Source: Topomyia yanbarensis (taxonomy: Eukaryota; Arthropoda; Insecta; Diptera; Culicidae). From it: 64,000 bases of DNA. A program made the translations under genes and the position numbers. Below the pieces are notes generated by a model, which searched no databases, had not been told where the DNA came from, and saw nothing but the letters and a program-made list of their open reading frames with translations. Position 1 is the stretch's first letter, and every line of letters starts with the position of its first letter. This document shows, piece after piece, positions 1 through 11,925 of this stretch. The stretch spans positions 124,001 to 188,000 of the forward strand of contig NC_080671.1 in NCBI RefSeq assembly GCF_030247195.1, given 5' to 3'.

Positions 1-2280
1 GCTGAGTCTTTTTCATGTGATCTTTGCGAATCCGAGTACGGAACCGCATATCATCAGATATTCAACTGCCCGGCTGTAGCGTAATTGCGATTTCGAGTTT
101 TGGCCATCCTTATGATAATGTCCAATGTTGAGGAAGACAAAACAATTTTTTGTTTGCTGTTTCCCTATAAATAGTTTTTTTTTATATTTTAGTATAAAAC
201 AGAGTCACTCACGGAAACAAATTTAATATTACATCCTACTTGGAATATAAAATATTTCTGGACCCGCAAAAATTTGCAAAATGTTTGTATTATGATAAAA
301 CTATAACCAATTTAAACCCTGCTTTCCTCTGAAGATGAAGGAATATGTCTTCGAAACGTTGCACTATGGGCAGCCATGTGATCAAGTATCGAAAAACACA
401 TGAACTCCAATTTAATTCGATTCTACATCGAGTGTTTGTATACATAATATAATTAAAGAAATCCTTAGGTATCTATTTTTACCATTTTTTTTTGTTAACC
501 ATTTTTGTTAACGACCTATTTAGTCAATTTGTCAACAGTTGTTACGGCATTTAATTAGCAAGGGACTGGAAGGTGAAGTATATTTTTCAATATTTAGAGC
601 CATAGTACTCAAGGGAGAGCAAGGAGTTGAAGGGAGAAAGTTTAGAAAAGCGTGGAAGGATCATATATGCAAGCTTAGAGCTCACCGGCGACTTAACTTT
701 TTGTCTGCTACCGTAGAAGTCAGGGTCTTTTGGCATTAGAAATGCGAATCACCTGAGTCTACGGCATGTCCGGACAAGCGTAAAGTAACTTGTTACTTCA
801 TGCTGTCGGAACCGACCTTAGGTATCTCAAATAAATATTACCGTATGTTTGAAGATAAAAATGCTGAAAACAGACATTCCACGTGTATTTCTTAAACTTT
901 TCGTCTCGCTATTGAAATTTGAATGAAACATATGTTCAAATATGTCATCTAAAAACTAAGATTACCCGTTTTACGTTTATATTATTCGAAATGCATATTA
1001 ATTGTACTGGTAGGCACTTTTATAAAAAATAAGGGATCAACGTACAATAATATCCACAAATTAGATCCGGAAAAAAGTCTCACAAAGACCCCTTAAACTC
1101 TCGGCAGCGAATACATGTATAATGATTCTTTTAACTTATAGCGAAGGTTTCAGTTGCCCACATTTGCTCTGTGCTGAGATCGCATCAGTTGGAGTTTCAA
1201 TGGCAGTCACAATTAGTAGTCTTTTTCGTGGTATTGGTTTGTATAGGACTCATTAATCCGTACCTCCGGAACAAGAATTCCGAACGAAACAATTCACAAG
1301 CTATAAGGGTGAGACATCACTGTAATCAACTGATTGCACAGCTTTTGTACTATTGACAATTAGAAAACCGCTAACATAACCTAGACACTGTACACTGCTT
1401 TCTATTTATTTCTGAAACAATGATTCTCAAATTCCTATTTAATTCTTTTATTCAATTCTATAAACACGTTCTTTAGTAGGTGGACCCGGGGCTATTAAGA
1501 CAGGGGGGGGGGTTAATTCGGACTCCCTCGATTTCTCAGACTTTTTGACAATCGTACATATTCGTGAAACCGCTATTATGAAACATTAATTTTAAGAGCT
1601 GAATTTGATTCTTTGTTCTTTGTAGAAAAGAGATACAAAGTGTTTCGTTGTTTTGCCATTCTCAAAACAAAAATCATTATAATGGAAAAACCGTGATTAA
1701 AGCAACAAATCAAAGTGAAAAAATAAAAGGTTAGTGTTTTGGAAAGCTTGAGGCTTCTATTTAAGGGAATATTTTTTGTTTGGGTGAAAACATAGATATT
1801 TTCGAGACGCTCACCACATTTGTGCAAAAAGAGCGTACGGGGTTATACGGACCCCCTATTCCGTCAACCACCGTTCAGCGGCTTGCGGCTGCGTACACCA
1901 TTGCACACGTCACTGCAAACAAAATACATGGGCCGCCAATCGACAGCCGTGACTTACCAGATAAAATTTTTGCAAAACGATTTTTTTTGCTTCTTGTTAT
2001 AAATATTTCATAGATAAGTATAATTCCATTATAAAAAAATTAAAAAAATGACGGTCTGAATTGCCCCTATATTGTAAAAGGATGGAGGAACGTAGAGGTT
2101 TGCAGCTCGTCGCCTAGCGTTGCCATTGAGTGGTGCAAATGAACCTGAACTTTTATGGCACCAAAATGTAGCTGAGGTTTCAAACTAACAATTAGGAACT
2201 TTCACCGGTAATTTTTTTACATCTATACACCTAAAAGGGCGATTTGCTTAGGTAAATCCGAATAGTCCCGGGTTCCCCCA
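1..2280. other. no supported gene
   Basis: AT-rich DNA with only short open frames (under 85 codons) on either strand, none with recognisable motifs or splice-flanked structure. A 10-bp G run occurs near 1503-1512. A motif at about 330-360 (a GAAGATGA segment followed by TCTTCGAAACGTT) resembles 3' ends of some repeats, but I cannot assign it. Confidence 0.6.
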
Positions 2281-2284
2281 CATT

Positions 2285-3140
2285 TATTTGATGGATTTTA
2301 TTCATTTTGGATAGTTTATTTTTTAATATGTGACTAATACTAAATATATGATCATTTCATTTTTGAACCCTTAACTTCAATCAGCATTAATTTCAGTTCA
2401 TTTTGTCTGTTTTATTTTATCCTGATCAGTTTATTCGTTTCGTGCATTTTATTCATAACATTAATTTAACTTATATTATTAACCTTTTCATTTTTTGCAT
2501 ATTATTCATTTTTTCCAGCTCATGCTTTCATTCAGCATTTTCACTTTGATAATATTTCATCCAAATTATTAATTTATCCTATTATTTAATGTTGCTTAGT
2601 TTTTTTCATTGGATTCAATTTATTTCGTTTATTCCTTTTTTCATTCTACTAATTCTATTTATTTTCTTTATTTTATTGATTTTATTATACTTACCCATAT
2701 CGTTTTTCATGTTTGATTTTTTATTCATTTCATTAATTTTTTTCATTTCATTTATTTCTTACATTTTATTCATTTTATTTATTCTGTTCATTTAATAAAT
2801 TTTATTATTTTGTTAATTTGATTAATTTTATTCCTTTTCCAGTTCATTCATTTTATTCAGTTTCTTTGTTTTATAATTCTATTGATTCTGTTCAGTCATT
2901 CCTGTTATTCATTTGATCCAATTTTAGTTCGAGCCAATCCAATTTATTACATTAATTTTATATCTTTTCATTTTGATTCAATAGGCTGAACTAATTTGAT
3001 TGATTCATTTTATTAATTTGATTTATATTAATAATTCTACTCATTTTATTAATTTGGTAACTTTTTATCAATTTTTCGCTTAATTAATTTTTGAATTTCA
3101 TTTTTTAATCATTGTCTGCAATTTATTCACTTTATTCGAG
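2285..3140. repeat. T-rich low-complexity tract
   Basis: About 850 bp dominated by short, imperfectly repeated TTTATT, TTCATTTT and ATTCATTTTATT words. There is no fixed period. It looks like cryptic simple sequence from slippage. The 68-codon frame inside it at 2589-2795 encodes almost only F, I, L and S and is a composition artefact. Confidence 0.75.
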
Positions 3141-6100
3141 GTATTATTCGAGCAGAACTCGACACTGTGTTCATCCCACCACTAGTTGGGTGCCTACTTC
3201 GTATGAGTTCTGCAAACTAATGGATGATCTAACAGTGATATGTGTAAGAAATGTCTCATCTCACTATTAGCTGGATATAGTCAGTTTTAATAATTCGATA
3301 TTGACTTAATCCCAGCGAACTAGAACCGAGCCATTTTCAACAGAGCACTCAATAAATCCAATTATCTCCAAGATCCACAACCATCGAGCGGCCAAATGCC
3401 CATTCGAAATTCTTCGCCCAAGAAATGCCATAATCCAACGGTCATTAATTCGAAATTCATTTTTTCTCAAGTGCACAATTGATCATTCCCAAGAACCGGT
3501 TCAGCTTTCAAAATTAAATTATTCAAATCTCGCAAGTACCGGCACAAGGACCTTACCTTTTGTCCGGTGAATAATTATTCCCGGAGGACAGGCCAAGGAT
3601 CCGGCTCAGAGCCCACCTTATTTGACAGGGAAAAGCAATTATTCTGTCACGGAGTACGGGGACAAATTCTTTCCCACCCCCCCTAGACGAGTCCAATAGC
3701 TGTCGAGGCTGGAATAATTTCCACCTTCCATTCTTCCAGTTCCAGCAAAGCACACCCCGACTAAGATATACGGAGAGAGAGAGAGAGAGACAGGTATACT
3801 GTTATGATAAAGATACCCTTGGGAATTAGATCACCACCACCAGATATGTTTGCCATTTTTGAGATAGCAGCCGGGAATTAGGCTCCAGGACGGGTGGGAC
3901 GGGGGGAGACCCGAAACATATCAGCGTAACCACACTGCGGAAAGTGTGAAGAGGATTTTATTATTTACCATTCGTTAATTGCTATCAGAATTGACAATAG
4001 CGAGAGCACACATATGTGTGGGGTTTGGGCAACATCACAATCGAATCCCGTCGACTGCCGGAGGCTGTTCGGGTTTGGGTATCAGTCTCAGCATATGACA
4101 TTTCCATATCCAAATCCACGTGTGCGGTTTTGGGTCCCCCGCCTTAGCAACGGAGACTGAAAAGGATGCCTGGTTATCTTATCGTTTGCTATATTAGAAG
4201 AGTCTTTTATCCGCAGGGTAAAACCCTTTTTCTCGGTTGATGCAGATCGCTGTTCGAAAGCTGTTCAGTATTATAAGAAGGGTTCGATAAATATTTTGAA
4301 ACGGGATTGGGAACGCATGTCTATCTAAATTTCGTTCATATCGCATATGATTTGTTTTATTTGCAACTGTTACTGTTTTAGTTGATTGCAAATACTTTTA
4401 TCAACTCAAATTAGTTTTTCAGGTTGTTCAAAAAGAAAAATAAAATGTTCTGCAATCATCTCAGAAAAATACACATCAGGCGTTGGAAATTCTACACGAG
4501 AAAAAATCACACAAACGGAATGGTGAATTACACTCCCTGGTGGGATTTACTCCGGGAAACATACACACACACAAAAACGACACCATGGGATTTTCTTATC
4601 CTACCGATTCGATGAATTCATCAGGAAAAGAAAAGTCTGCAATGCGACACTCCATTCATTGGGTTCCGAACATACTCTGCTGGAAAATTTCATCCATGTC
4701 TCATTCCCGACGGGTTTTCTTTCTTTTTCCCGCTTTTCATTCCTGTTGAAACGTCGAGAAAAAAATATTTTTCGCTTTTCTGCTGCTGTGACAAGTTTTT
4801 TTTCCCCCGCACATTCTAGTGATTTGCGGATTGCTTAAGCATCTACCAGCATAAGGACAGATTGGCATTAGATTGGCAAACATTTGCTTTCCACATAGAA
4901 AAAAAAAACGTACGATGTATGCGGAACGGATTGCTTTCACCGGAAGGTTTCTTCCGAAGTTTAAATTATCTTTGATGAAGTTTCGTTATTCAACTCAACT
5001 GCTACTTTCCGCAAAGCTTCTTTTGGAAGCATTCCTTGCGAGTGGGTGAATTTCAGAATTGGTCACTTATGTTGGTTGGGACACTCGTGTTCGATTTTTT
5101 TCTTAATACCGATTCTCCAGCTGACAGCCGTCAGTAGGTGATCCAGTAGAAACACAGAAAACAGACGTCCATCTTATGGGTTCAAATTGTTCCTAACCCA
5201 CTGGGATAAGGTGTAATAGGCTTAATTATACAGGTATACCTCAATTTAACGTACATTTTCGGATCGAAGCATGTACAGTAAATTGAATTTTACGCTAAAT
5301 CGAATCATAATAGAAGTGTTCGTTTTCGAAAAGAGTCATTTTTTTTAATTCATCGCACGTAATATTTGTGATGGTATCCTGATTTTATCCACCTAACAGT
5401 CACATAGAATCAATATATTCTTAACTAAATAGTCGGTTGTCACGGTAAAGATAGATAGTCTACCTTTATCAGGACACATGTTAGTGAACTTGGGTGATTC
5501 GTAGTTATTCTGCCTAAGCTCGACCCTCATTGACAGAAGACAAAGATTAAGCCCGTACGATATTAAGCCTGTTCTAATGACCCTACCACTTCTAGTTTTC
5601 CGATCTGTTTACTCCACATCCTTGCTCTCACTTGAGTATTATGGCTCTAAGTTTCATAACTTTCCCTACCCAGTAATCTCTAGCTAATTGAATGTCGTTA
5701 AAATGTAAAAAAAACTAAACAATTGAATTTCTCTTCTGAACATAAGCGAAATAATTCTCTTAACCGTGGCAAATATTCGCCAATTTTAATAATTATTTTT
5801 TTTCCATGACTTCCTCGTTACATTTTTTTCAGAATTAAGGATAATTTATAAGAAGTAGTATTATTGGCAGTACAGAATTTATGTGCCATATTTCTCCTTA
5901 GTGGAGAAGAAATTAGGTAAAAGCTATGATGCGTCTGGCGATAGGACCTGACAAAATTGATGCTAATAATCAACACAAACGGACGGTGATGATAAAAATA
6001 AAACAATAGTGTAACGGATGATCGACAGCCGCCGGCGGTAGCTGAAACTTTATTTTGTACTTGTATTATCTATTACACCCAGGCTTTCACGCGGTTTTTT

Positions 6101-6250
6101 GTGCGTTTTTTACGAGGTTTTTTCACTCGGATTTTCCAATTACCGCGGTTTTTGCAAAAATATTCTAAGTCTTTTTGAATGCAAAAGACTTAGAAGATTT
6201 TCGGAAAGATGGAAGAGATGGGTCTGGAAGATTCCTTATGGCCCGCACCC
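3141..6250. other. no supported gene
   Basis: No coding exon is recognisable on either strand. A short GA microsatellite lies at 3773-3790. Around 5236-5320 a segment beginning ACCTCAATTTAACGTAC is followed by a partly complementary stretch and may be a decayed MITE end. No matching second terminus is visible. Confidence 0.5.
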
Positions 6251-6805
6251 CAACAATATGGGTATTTTCGGAATGGTCTTGATAAGTAGGAGACAAAGAT
6301 CGATGTTTGACGCCATTTTGAATTCCAAGATGGCGACTTCCGGGTTAGCCACATTCACTATAACCCAATCAATATGAGTATTTTTGGAATGATCTTAACG
6401 AGTAGGTTCCAAAAATTGTTTTTTGACGCCATTTTGAAATCCAAGATGCCGATTTCCGATTACGCGAAATTCTCTATAACCCAATCAATAAATTCAAACC
6501 CCCAACTCACACCACATACGTCTCTTTCTTCTCTCTCTTTTCCATTCTCACCGCACTTTCCTGGATGAACACATAAAAATATTTTGCATTTTGCTGGTTT
6601 ATGATTAGATTTTATATTTGAGGTTGATTTAGATGATTGCCCAGATTTTTCATGCAGGAATTTCGGTAAACCGGAAGTCGCCATCTAGTATTTTAAAATG
6701 ACACCAACCGTTTGTCTGCTACTCGTCAAAACCATTCCGAAAATACTCATGTTGATTGGGTTACAGCGAATTTCCCTAAACCGAAAGTCGCCATCTTTGA
6801 TTTTC
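6251..6805. repeat. direct and inverted ~117-bp repeat array
   Basis: Two head-to-tail units (about 6251-6366 and 6367-6485) share the words GGTATTTTCGGAATGG and CCAAGATGGCGACTTCC. About 1.4 further units lie in opposite orientation at 6650-6805 (GGAAGTCGCCATCT). The same unit makes up the interior of the MITE at 7278-8118. This is therefore probably a decayed copy of that foldback family, but I cannot define terminal repeats for it. Confidence 0.7.
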
Positions 6806-7277
6806 TATGATTTACTTACAAGCTGGGCGCAACATTCTTTTCAACCTGGAGGCTGTCTATTAACCATGTAGAAAAACATTCAGATCCTACCCTCCCCTCG
6901 CGTTCAAAATAGTTTTACCGAGCATTCACTTTGGCTAGATTGGGAGTGTTGCTCGGATTTGAAAAAAGAGTATTCAACCTATTTACTGAGGCAAAGGACA
7001 TGTTTGGTATGACTAGCAGATAGTTTTTGGGTAGGTAGAGAATGTTTACCTGTATTTTGGGTTTGTTTCAATAGCTTTTGTCGCAAGCAAGTTGAAGAAA
7101 TATGTAAATTTTGCTTTTGCTGGTACTGCATCACTAGCTCGTAGGTTCGAATATGTTACATAAAACCAGGAATGTTTTGAAAGAAATTATCAGTTAGAAA
7201 ACAGAGTTTCCTACAACAACAGTTCAATTGAAGAATGAAACGTAAGTGTTCAGTTTGTGGTATTTGGATGTTGAGTA

Positions 7278-8118
7278 CACTGAGACCTCCATTTACGAAC
7301 TCTTTTTTTACGTAATATTGGATTTACGTAACTTTTTTTACGAACTAAATTCGAAATAACGAACTCTTTTTGGAAAGTTTGAGTTCGTACATTACAGCAT
7401 GAAGTTATATACTTATGTATTCTTAGTTAATTGACACTAATATGAGTTGGGTATTTTCGGAATGGGGTTGACGAGTGTATGACGGAAATCGATGCCTTGA
7501 GCCATTTTGGAATCCAAGATGGCGACTTCCGGTTTAGATAAATTCTCATAAGCTCAACAATATGGGTATTTTCGGAATAGGGTTGACGAGTGCATGACGG
7601 AAATCGATGTCTTGAGCCATTTTGGAATACAAGATGGCGACTTCCGGTTTAGATAAATTCTCTATAACCTCAACAATATGGGTATTTTCGGAATGGGGTT
7701 GACGAGTGTATGACGGAAATAGAACCCATATTGTTCGTTATCAAGAATAATGCTCATCCGGCAATCGTGATATCAAACTTGGAAAAGTTTCCAATTGTCC
7801 ATTTTCAGCATCTACTTGGCCAGCCCGTTCCAAAAATACCCATATTGTTAGGGTTATCGAGAATATTGCTCAACCGGAAGTCGCCATCTTGGATTTCAAA
7901 ACGGTTCCAATTGTCCATTTTCAGCATCTACTTGTCAAGTCCGTTCCAAAAATACCCATATTGTCAGGGTTATCGAGAATATTGCTCAACCAACGAATAT
8001 TAATAAGAATGTGAAGCAAACTTTTTTTACGAACTAAATCCCAAATAACGAACACTTTTTTTACGAACTAATTCAATTTACGAACCCCCGGTTTGGTTCG
8101 TAAATGGAGGTTGCAGTG
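7278..8118. mobile_element. Tc1/mariner-type non-autonomous element
   Basis: 841 bp flanked by TA on both sides (7276-7277 and 8119-8120). Terminal inverted repeats of about 24 bp start CACTGAGACCTCCATTTACG on the left and CACTGCAACCTCCATTTACG on the right strand. Inside are about 2.4 direct copies (7443-7720) and two inverted copies (7720-7985) of a ~117-bp unit, so the element can fold into a long hairpin. There is no transposase. A TA duplication and CA(C/G)TG termini are typical of IS630/Tc1/mariner MITEs in mosquitoes. It splits the open frame of the gene candidate at 7235. Confidence 0.85.
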
Positions 8119-8289
8119 TACGCGTATCAGAAAACTTACCAAAAATGGTACGATTGTGCAATGAAACAAAAAGTAAATAGATGAGAGCAGCTCCTTCATT
8201 TGTTTTCGTTGCTACAATAAACTGTATGAACCAAATGATCCCGAGACCGAAGAAGCCATTGCAGGACCATCGAGAATCGCTGTTCCAGG

Positions 8290-8457
8290 TATATTCGGAC
8301 GTTGTTCGCTTGGTTCCCAAAGGAAAAGATATCACCAATTTGACAGTTGTGTCCTACAAAGTTGGGCTTGAACCCGGATTGAAGCATTTAGCATTGGATC
8401 CTGCGTCATGGCCGGCTGGAATGCGGTTCCGTGAATTCATTATGCTGCCAAAAAACT
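8290..8457 (+). pseudogene. LINE ORF1 C-terminal remnant
   Basis: This open frame contains a segment reading LVPKGKD, then SYKVGL, then WPAGMRFREF. That pattern matches the C-terminal RRM-like domain of PHD-finger ORF1 proteins in CR1-type insect LINEs. Only this end of ORF1 is present, which marks a 5'-truncated insertion. The longer open frame starting at 8181 joins unrelated upstream sequence to it. The LINE therefore begins at or just after 8290, immediately downstream of the splice donor of the host exon. Confidence 0.6.
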
Positions 8458-8544
8458 GACTCCCTCGGCCGGGTTAGCTGTTCCCTGCCTCGTTACTTCC
8501 ACCGTCCCCGGACAATGTGCACCAAGCGCGATTGATGCAAACAA

Positions 8545-11200
8545 CACGATACGAGTGTATTATCAAAATACGAGAGGATTAGGAACGAAGGTCGACGATA
8601 TATTTGGTATATTTGGCTGTTATGGATGGAAATTATGACGTTTATGTTCTAACTGAAACCTGGTTGAGTGATAAGATTAACTCTGTGCAGCTATCTGGCG
8701 ATTCATTCACTGTGTACCGAGTTGATCGTTACACCACTAACAGTACCCGCTCGCGTGGCGGTGGGGTTCTTGTGGCTGTTTCGAACATTCTCGTCTCTTG
8801 TCGGATTGCGGAAGGAAGATTATCTTCCATTGAGAGTGTGTGGGTGAAACTTAGCACAGCATCTAGAAACTGTTTCATAGGAGCTGCCTACATACCTCCG
8901 GAAAAGCAACATGACTGTAATATTGTGCAGTTTCATTTTGATGCCGTGGAATACGTCTGTTTTATCGCAGATTCTAGTGACGAATTGTTCCTGTTTGGAG
9001 ATTTCAACCAACCCGGGCTCATTTGCACTCCATTTGGTCACGATTTTGCATTCCTCGACCCGACTGCTTCGACCACCACTCCTGCGAGTCGTCTCCTGAT
9101 TGACGGAATAGCCTTTCATGGACTGAAACAAGTTAGTCTAATTTCCAATCATCAGTCCCGCTTTTTGGACCTAGTTTTTGTCAGTGAAAGTGAAGAACGT
9201 GAATGTTCTGTTGTGGAGGCTCCCGAAATTTTGGTACCCCTTGACAATCACCATCCTGCTTTGGAATTTTGCTGAAGTTCCGCCGATGTCTTCTTTACGA
9301 GGACGAACCGATTCTCGATAAATTCAATTGTCGCAAGACAGATTATTCCGCTCTTCGACGCTCTCTAATGCGGATCAACTGGAATGAGTTGCAACATTTT
9401 GCAAATGTCGACGATGCTGTAACTCACTACAAATGTTTACTTCTGGAAATATCAACCTGCCAAGAAACCACCTTGGTACAATGGAACTCTACGCAGACTA
9501 AAACGCTTTACTAATCGACGATGTACTTTATCGAAGCGATTTTTTTTCGCTCGCTAGTAACGATTACCGCAGTTATAACAAGTTTCTCTATAGACGTTAC
9601 GTAAATCGCATACAACTGAACTTACGTCGGAACCCCAAGGGATTCTGGTCGTTTGTTACCACTAAGAGGAAGGAAACTGGTCTCCCATCTGAAATGTTTC
9701 TCGACAACGATGCAGCTTTCTCTGCTGAAGATAAGTGCAGCTGTTTTGCACGGAACTTTTCGAGCGTCTTCTCTCAAGATTCGGCATTGACTGTTCCAGA
9801 CGTCCCTTCTGACATTTTCAGCATGGATGTTTTCGTCATCGACGATGAAATGGTTCGTTCGGCTGTCCAGAAGACAGAAGCGTCCTTTGATCCCGGTAAC
9901 GTTGAAAATTATCGTGGAATTACTTCGCTTGGAGTTGAATCAAAACTGATTGAGTCACTGGTTAACGAAACACTATTTGATTCCTGCCGACATTATATTA
10001 GCACCTGTCAGCATGGTTTCTATCCTGGCCGTTCGGTGGAAACCAATCTAGTGAGCTTTACGTCATTTTGTATGGATAATATGTGCAAAAACCTTCAAGT
10101 GGATGCGATATATACTGATTTGAAATCCGCCTTTGACAAAGTGAATCACGATATCCTGATTGCCAAACTGAAAAAAACTTGGCTGCACGACTAGGTTTTG
10201 TGAGTGGCTTCGATCGTATCTCGTTCATCGTCAAGTTGCTGTTAGTATTGGCACTGCTCAGTCTGATTGCTTTTCAAACAGCTCTGGAGTTCCTCAAGGT
10301 AGTACACTCGGACCGCCGCTATTTTCGCTGTTTATTAATGACGTGGCTAGTATTTTAAATCCTGGTGGCAAATTATTTTTCGATGACGATGTTAAACTAT
10401 ATTACGTAATTCGTGATCAGTCCGACTGCCTGGTACTGCAAACCGTTCTGGATACTCTTAACGACTGGTGTGTGCGGAATATGATGGTTTTGTGCATTCC
10501 CAAATGCAGTGTCATCAGCTTTCGTCGCACTAGGAACACCATCCCTTTTGATTATAATATTTCTGGAAATCCGCTACAACGTGTTGACTACATCAAAGAC
10601 CTTGGAGGAATACTGGATAATAAGCTAACTTACCATCGTCACTTCTCTGCTACAATCGACAAGGCCAATCGACAACTGGGATTCATGTTTAAGATATCCA
10701 ACGAATTTCGTGATCCTTTGTGTTTTAAAGCTCTTTACTGTTCATTAGTGCGTTCGATGCTAGAATTTGGAAATGTCGTTTGGAATCCTTACCATGCTGT
10801 TTGGATCAATAGGATCGAAGGCGTTCAGAGGCGGTTTGTCAGATATGCTCTGCGTTTCTTGCCATGGAGTGATCCGCAAAACTTGTCGCCGTATGAAGAC
10901 CTCTGTCGTTTGTTAGGCTTGCACACCCTTGCTGAAAGGAGAATGACATCGCATTCAGTCTTTGTGGCCAAAATACTGCTGGATGAATACGACGTACCTG
11001 ACCTACTAGAACAAATGCATTTCTATGCGCCATCTCGTACTCTTCGCCAAAGAGTGATGCTTGTTCCTGAAATGAGACCAACTGACTATGCTGCCAACAG
11101 TCCTGTCATCGCAATGGTTTGGAGGTTCAACGAGTTCTCCGAATTATTTGATTTTAACCTCACCACATCTGGATTTAGAAGACGAATTGAATCACACTAG
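8545..11200 (+). pseudogene. LINE ORF2, endonuclease and reverse transcriptase
   Basis: Apurinic-type endonuclease: YYQNTRGL near 8554, TETWL near 8655, RGGGVLVA near 8755 and FGDFNQ near 8995. Reverse transcriptase: NPKGFW near 9632, NYRGITSL near 9906, DLKSAFDKVNHD near 10118, SGVPQGSTLGPPLF near 10286 and a catalytic box near 10380. The protein would bind and reverse-transcribe its own RNA at a nick. It is dead. Frameshifts occur near 8600, 9270, 9514-9690 and 10190. The usual RT block between the sequence at about 9880 and NYRG is missing (roughly 50-60 residues by comparison with the family). The catalytic FADD box reads FDDD. It relates to the RT at 45671-46667. Confidence 0.85.
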
Positions 11201-11593
11201 TTTTAGGAAATTTCATTAAGACATTAAATGTTAGATGAATAAAATTTTTACAAATGCAAATACAAATACAAATATTATCGAAAATATGATTTGATTGTTT
11301 TTTAAATTTCAATTCTTTTCTTCAAACTACTAACACGAACTCTTGTTCTTTGAAACCTTTTTTCAGAGTCCTTCGAAAGATTAACTGCCATTGCAGGACC
11401 TTCCGGATTCGTTCCATTTTCCTACCAAGGTAAATAATAAAAAAGCAATCATTTGTATATGATTTTTTCTGATAATCAATCCATCATATGTATTTTCAGA
11501 GTTGTTAGAAGCACCCAATTCTGAATCGATCGTTACCACTTACAACGCACCTTTGTCGGACGATAATGAAATTCTTACACAACGTATTGCGAT

Positions 11594-11925
11594 TGTTTGA
11601 CCCCCTAGGGCTCGTGGAGCCAGTCATCATCCAAGCGAACGTCTTCATCAAAAAATAGTGGAAGCAGGAGTGTTATTGGGATGAACCGCTGACTGCAGAG
11701 TTGTAAGAGTATTAACACGAATGTCGGAGAAACCTCGCCGGTTTGGATAGTCTCTCGGTCCCCCGGTAGGTTGGAAGCATTAGCAGCAGTGCAGAGGTGG
11801 AACTTCACAGATTCTGTGACGCATCCGAGCTAGCGTATGGAGCCTGCGTGTACATTAGAACAGTTACAGAGGCTGGGTCTGTGGCTGTGCAACTGTTGCC
11901 CAAGCAGGCCCGATGAGAGGGGGGG
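11594..11925 (+). pseudogene. pol: BEL/Pao pol fragment (RT end to RNase H start)
   Basis: One frame reads FDPLGLVEPVIIQANVF, then YWDEPL, CRRNLAGLDSLSVPR, and FCDASELAYGACVY, interrupted by five in-frame stops. These are signature stretches of BEL/Pao polyproteins: the end of the RT connection and the RNase H beginning with its catalytic Asp (CDAS). It ends at a point that overlaps the start of the larger pol fragment at 16332. The two may be halves of one element pulled apart, or two copies. It lies directly after the gene candidate ending at 11600. Confidence 0.85.

Larger units (their letters stand above)
8290..11275 (+). mobile_element. CR1-like non-LTR retrotransposon, 5'-truncated
   Basis: About 3 kb comprising the ORF1 tail (8290-8457), a broken endonuclease-reverse transcriptase ORF2 (8545-11200) and a short 3' UTR. 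The 3' UTR ends in an ACAAAT-type microsatellite (about 11252-11272), in keeping with the short tandem tails of CR1-type LINEs. There is no RNase H domain. I assign the CR1/Jockey group from the RT sequence and the PHD-type ORF1 fragment; a phylogeny would be needed for the exact clade. No clear target duplication is seen. Confidence 0.75.
7235..11600 (+). pseudogene. spliced host gene candidate broken by two transposons
   Basis: Reading directly: ATG at 7235 opens a frame with a CSVCG motif that runs to 7276. There the MITE 7278-8118 interrupts it, and the same frame resumes at 8120. After two in-frame stops (TGA, TAA around 8162-8180) the frame is open again, with a second C-x2-C (CFRC), to 8288, followed by GT. 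The next pieces are 11367-11429 and 11500-11600, each behind a pyrimidine-rich tract ending in AG; the first is followed by GTAAAT. All junctions are phase 1 and give Glu codons. The hexapeptide AIAGPS occurs in both the 8288-ending exon and the 11367 exon, suggesting an internal repeat. An arthropod-type initiator (TCAGTT) sits at 7190. I infer a small zinc-ribbon-like protein of unknown function. The last ~40 bp blend into BEL pol, so the final exon may be chimeric. No start codon fits the second exon if it stands alone. Confidence 0.45.

Noticed and set aside
2589..2795. 68-codon hydrophobic frame as a membrane peptide
   Set aside because: Falls inside T-rich low-complexity DNA, which encodes F, I and L by composition.
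8181..8459. 92-codon frame as one independent gene
   Set aside because: Its first part overlaps a candidate host exon in another frame and its second part is a LINE ORF1 domain; the frame is a fusion by chance.
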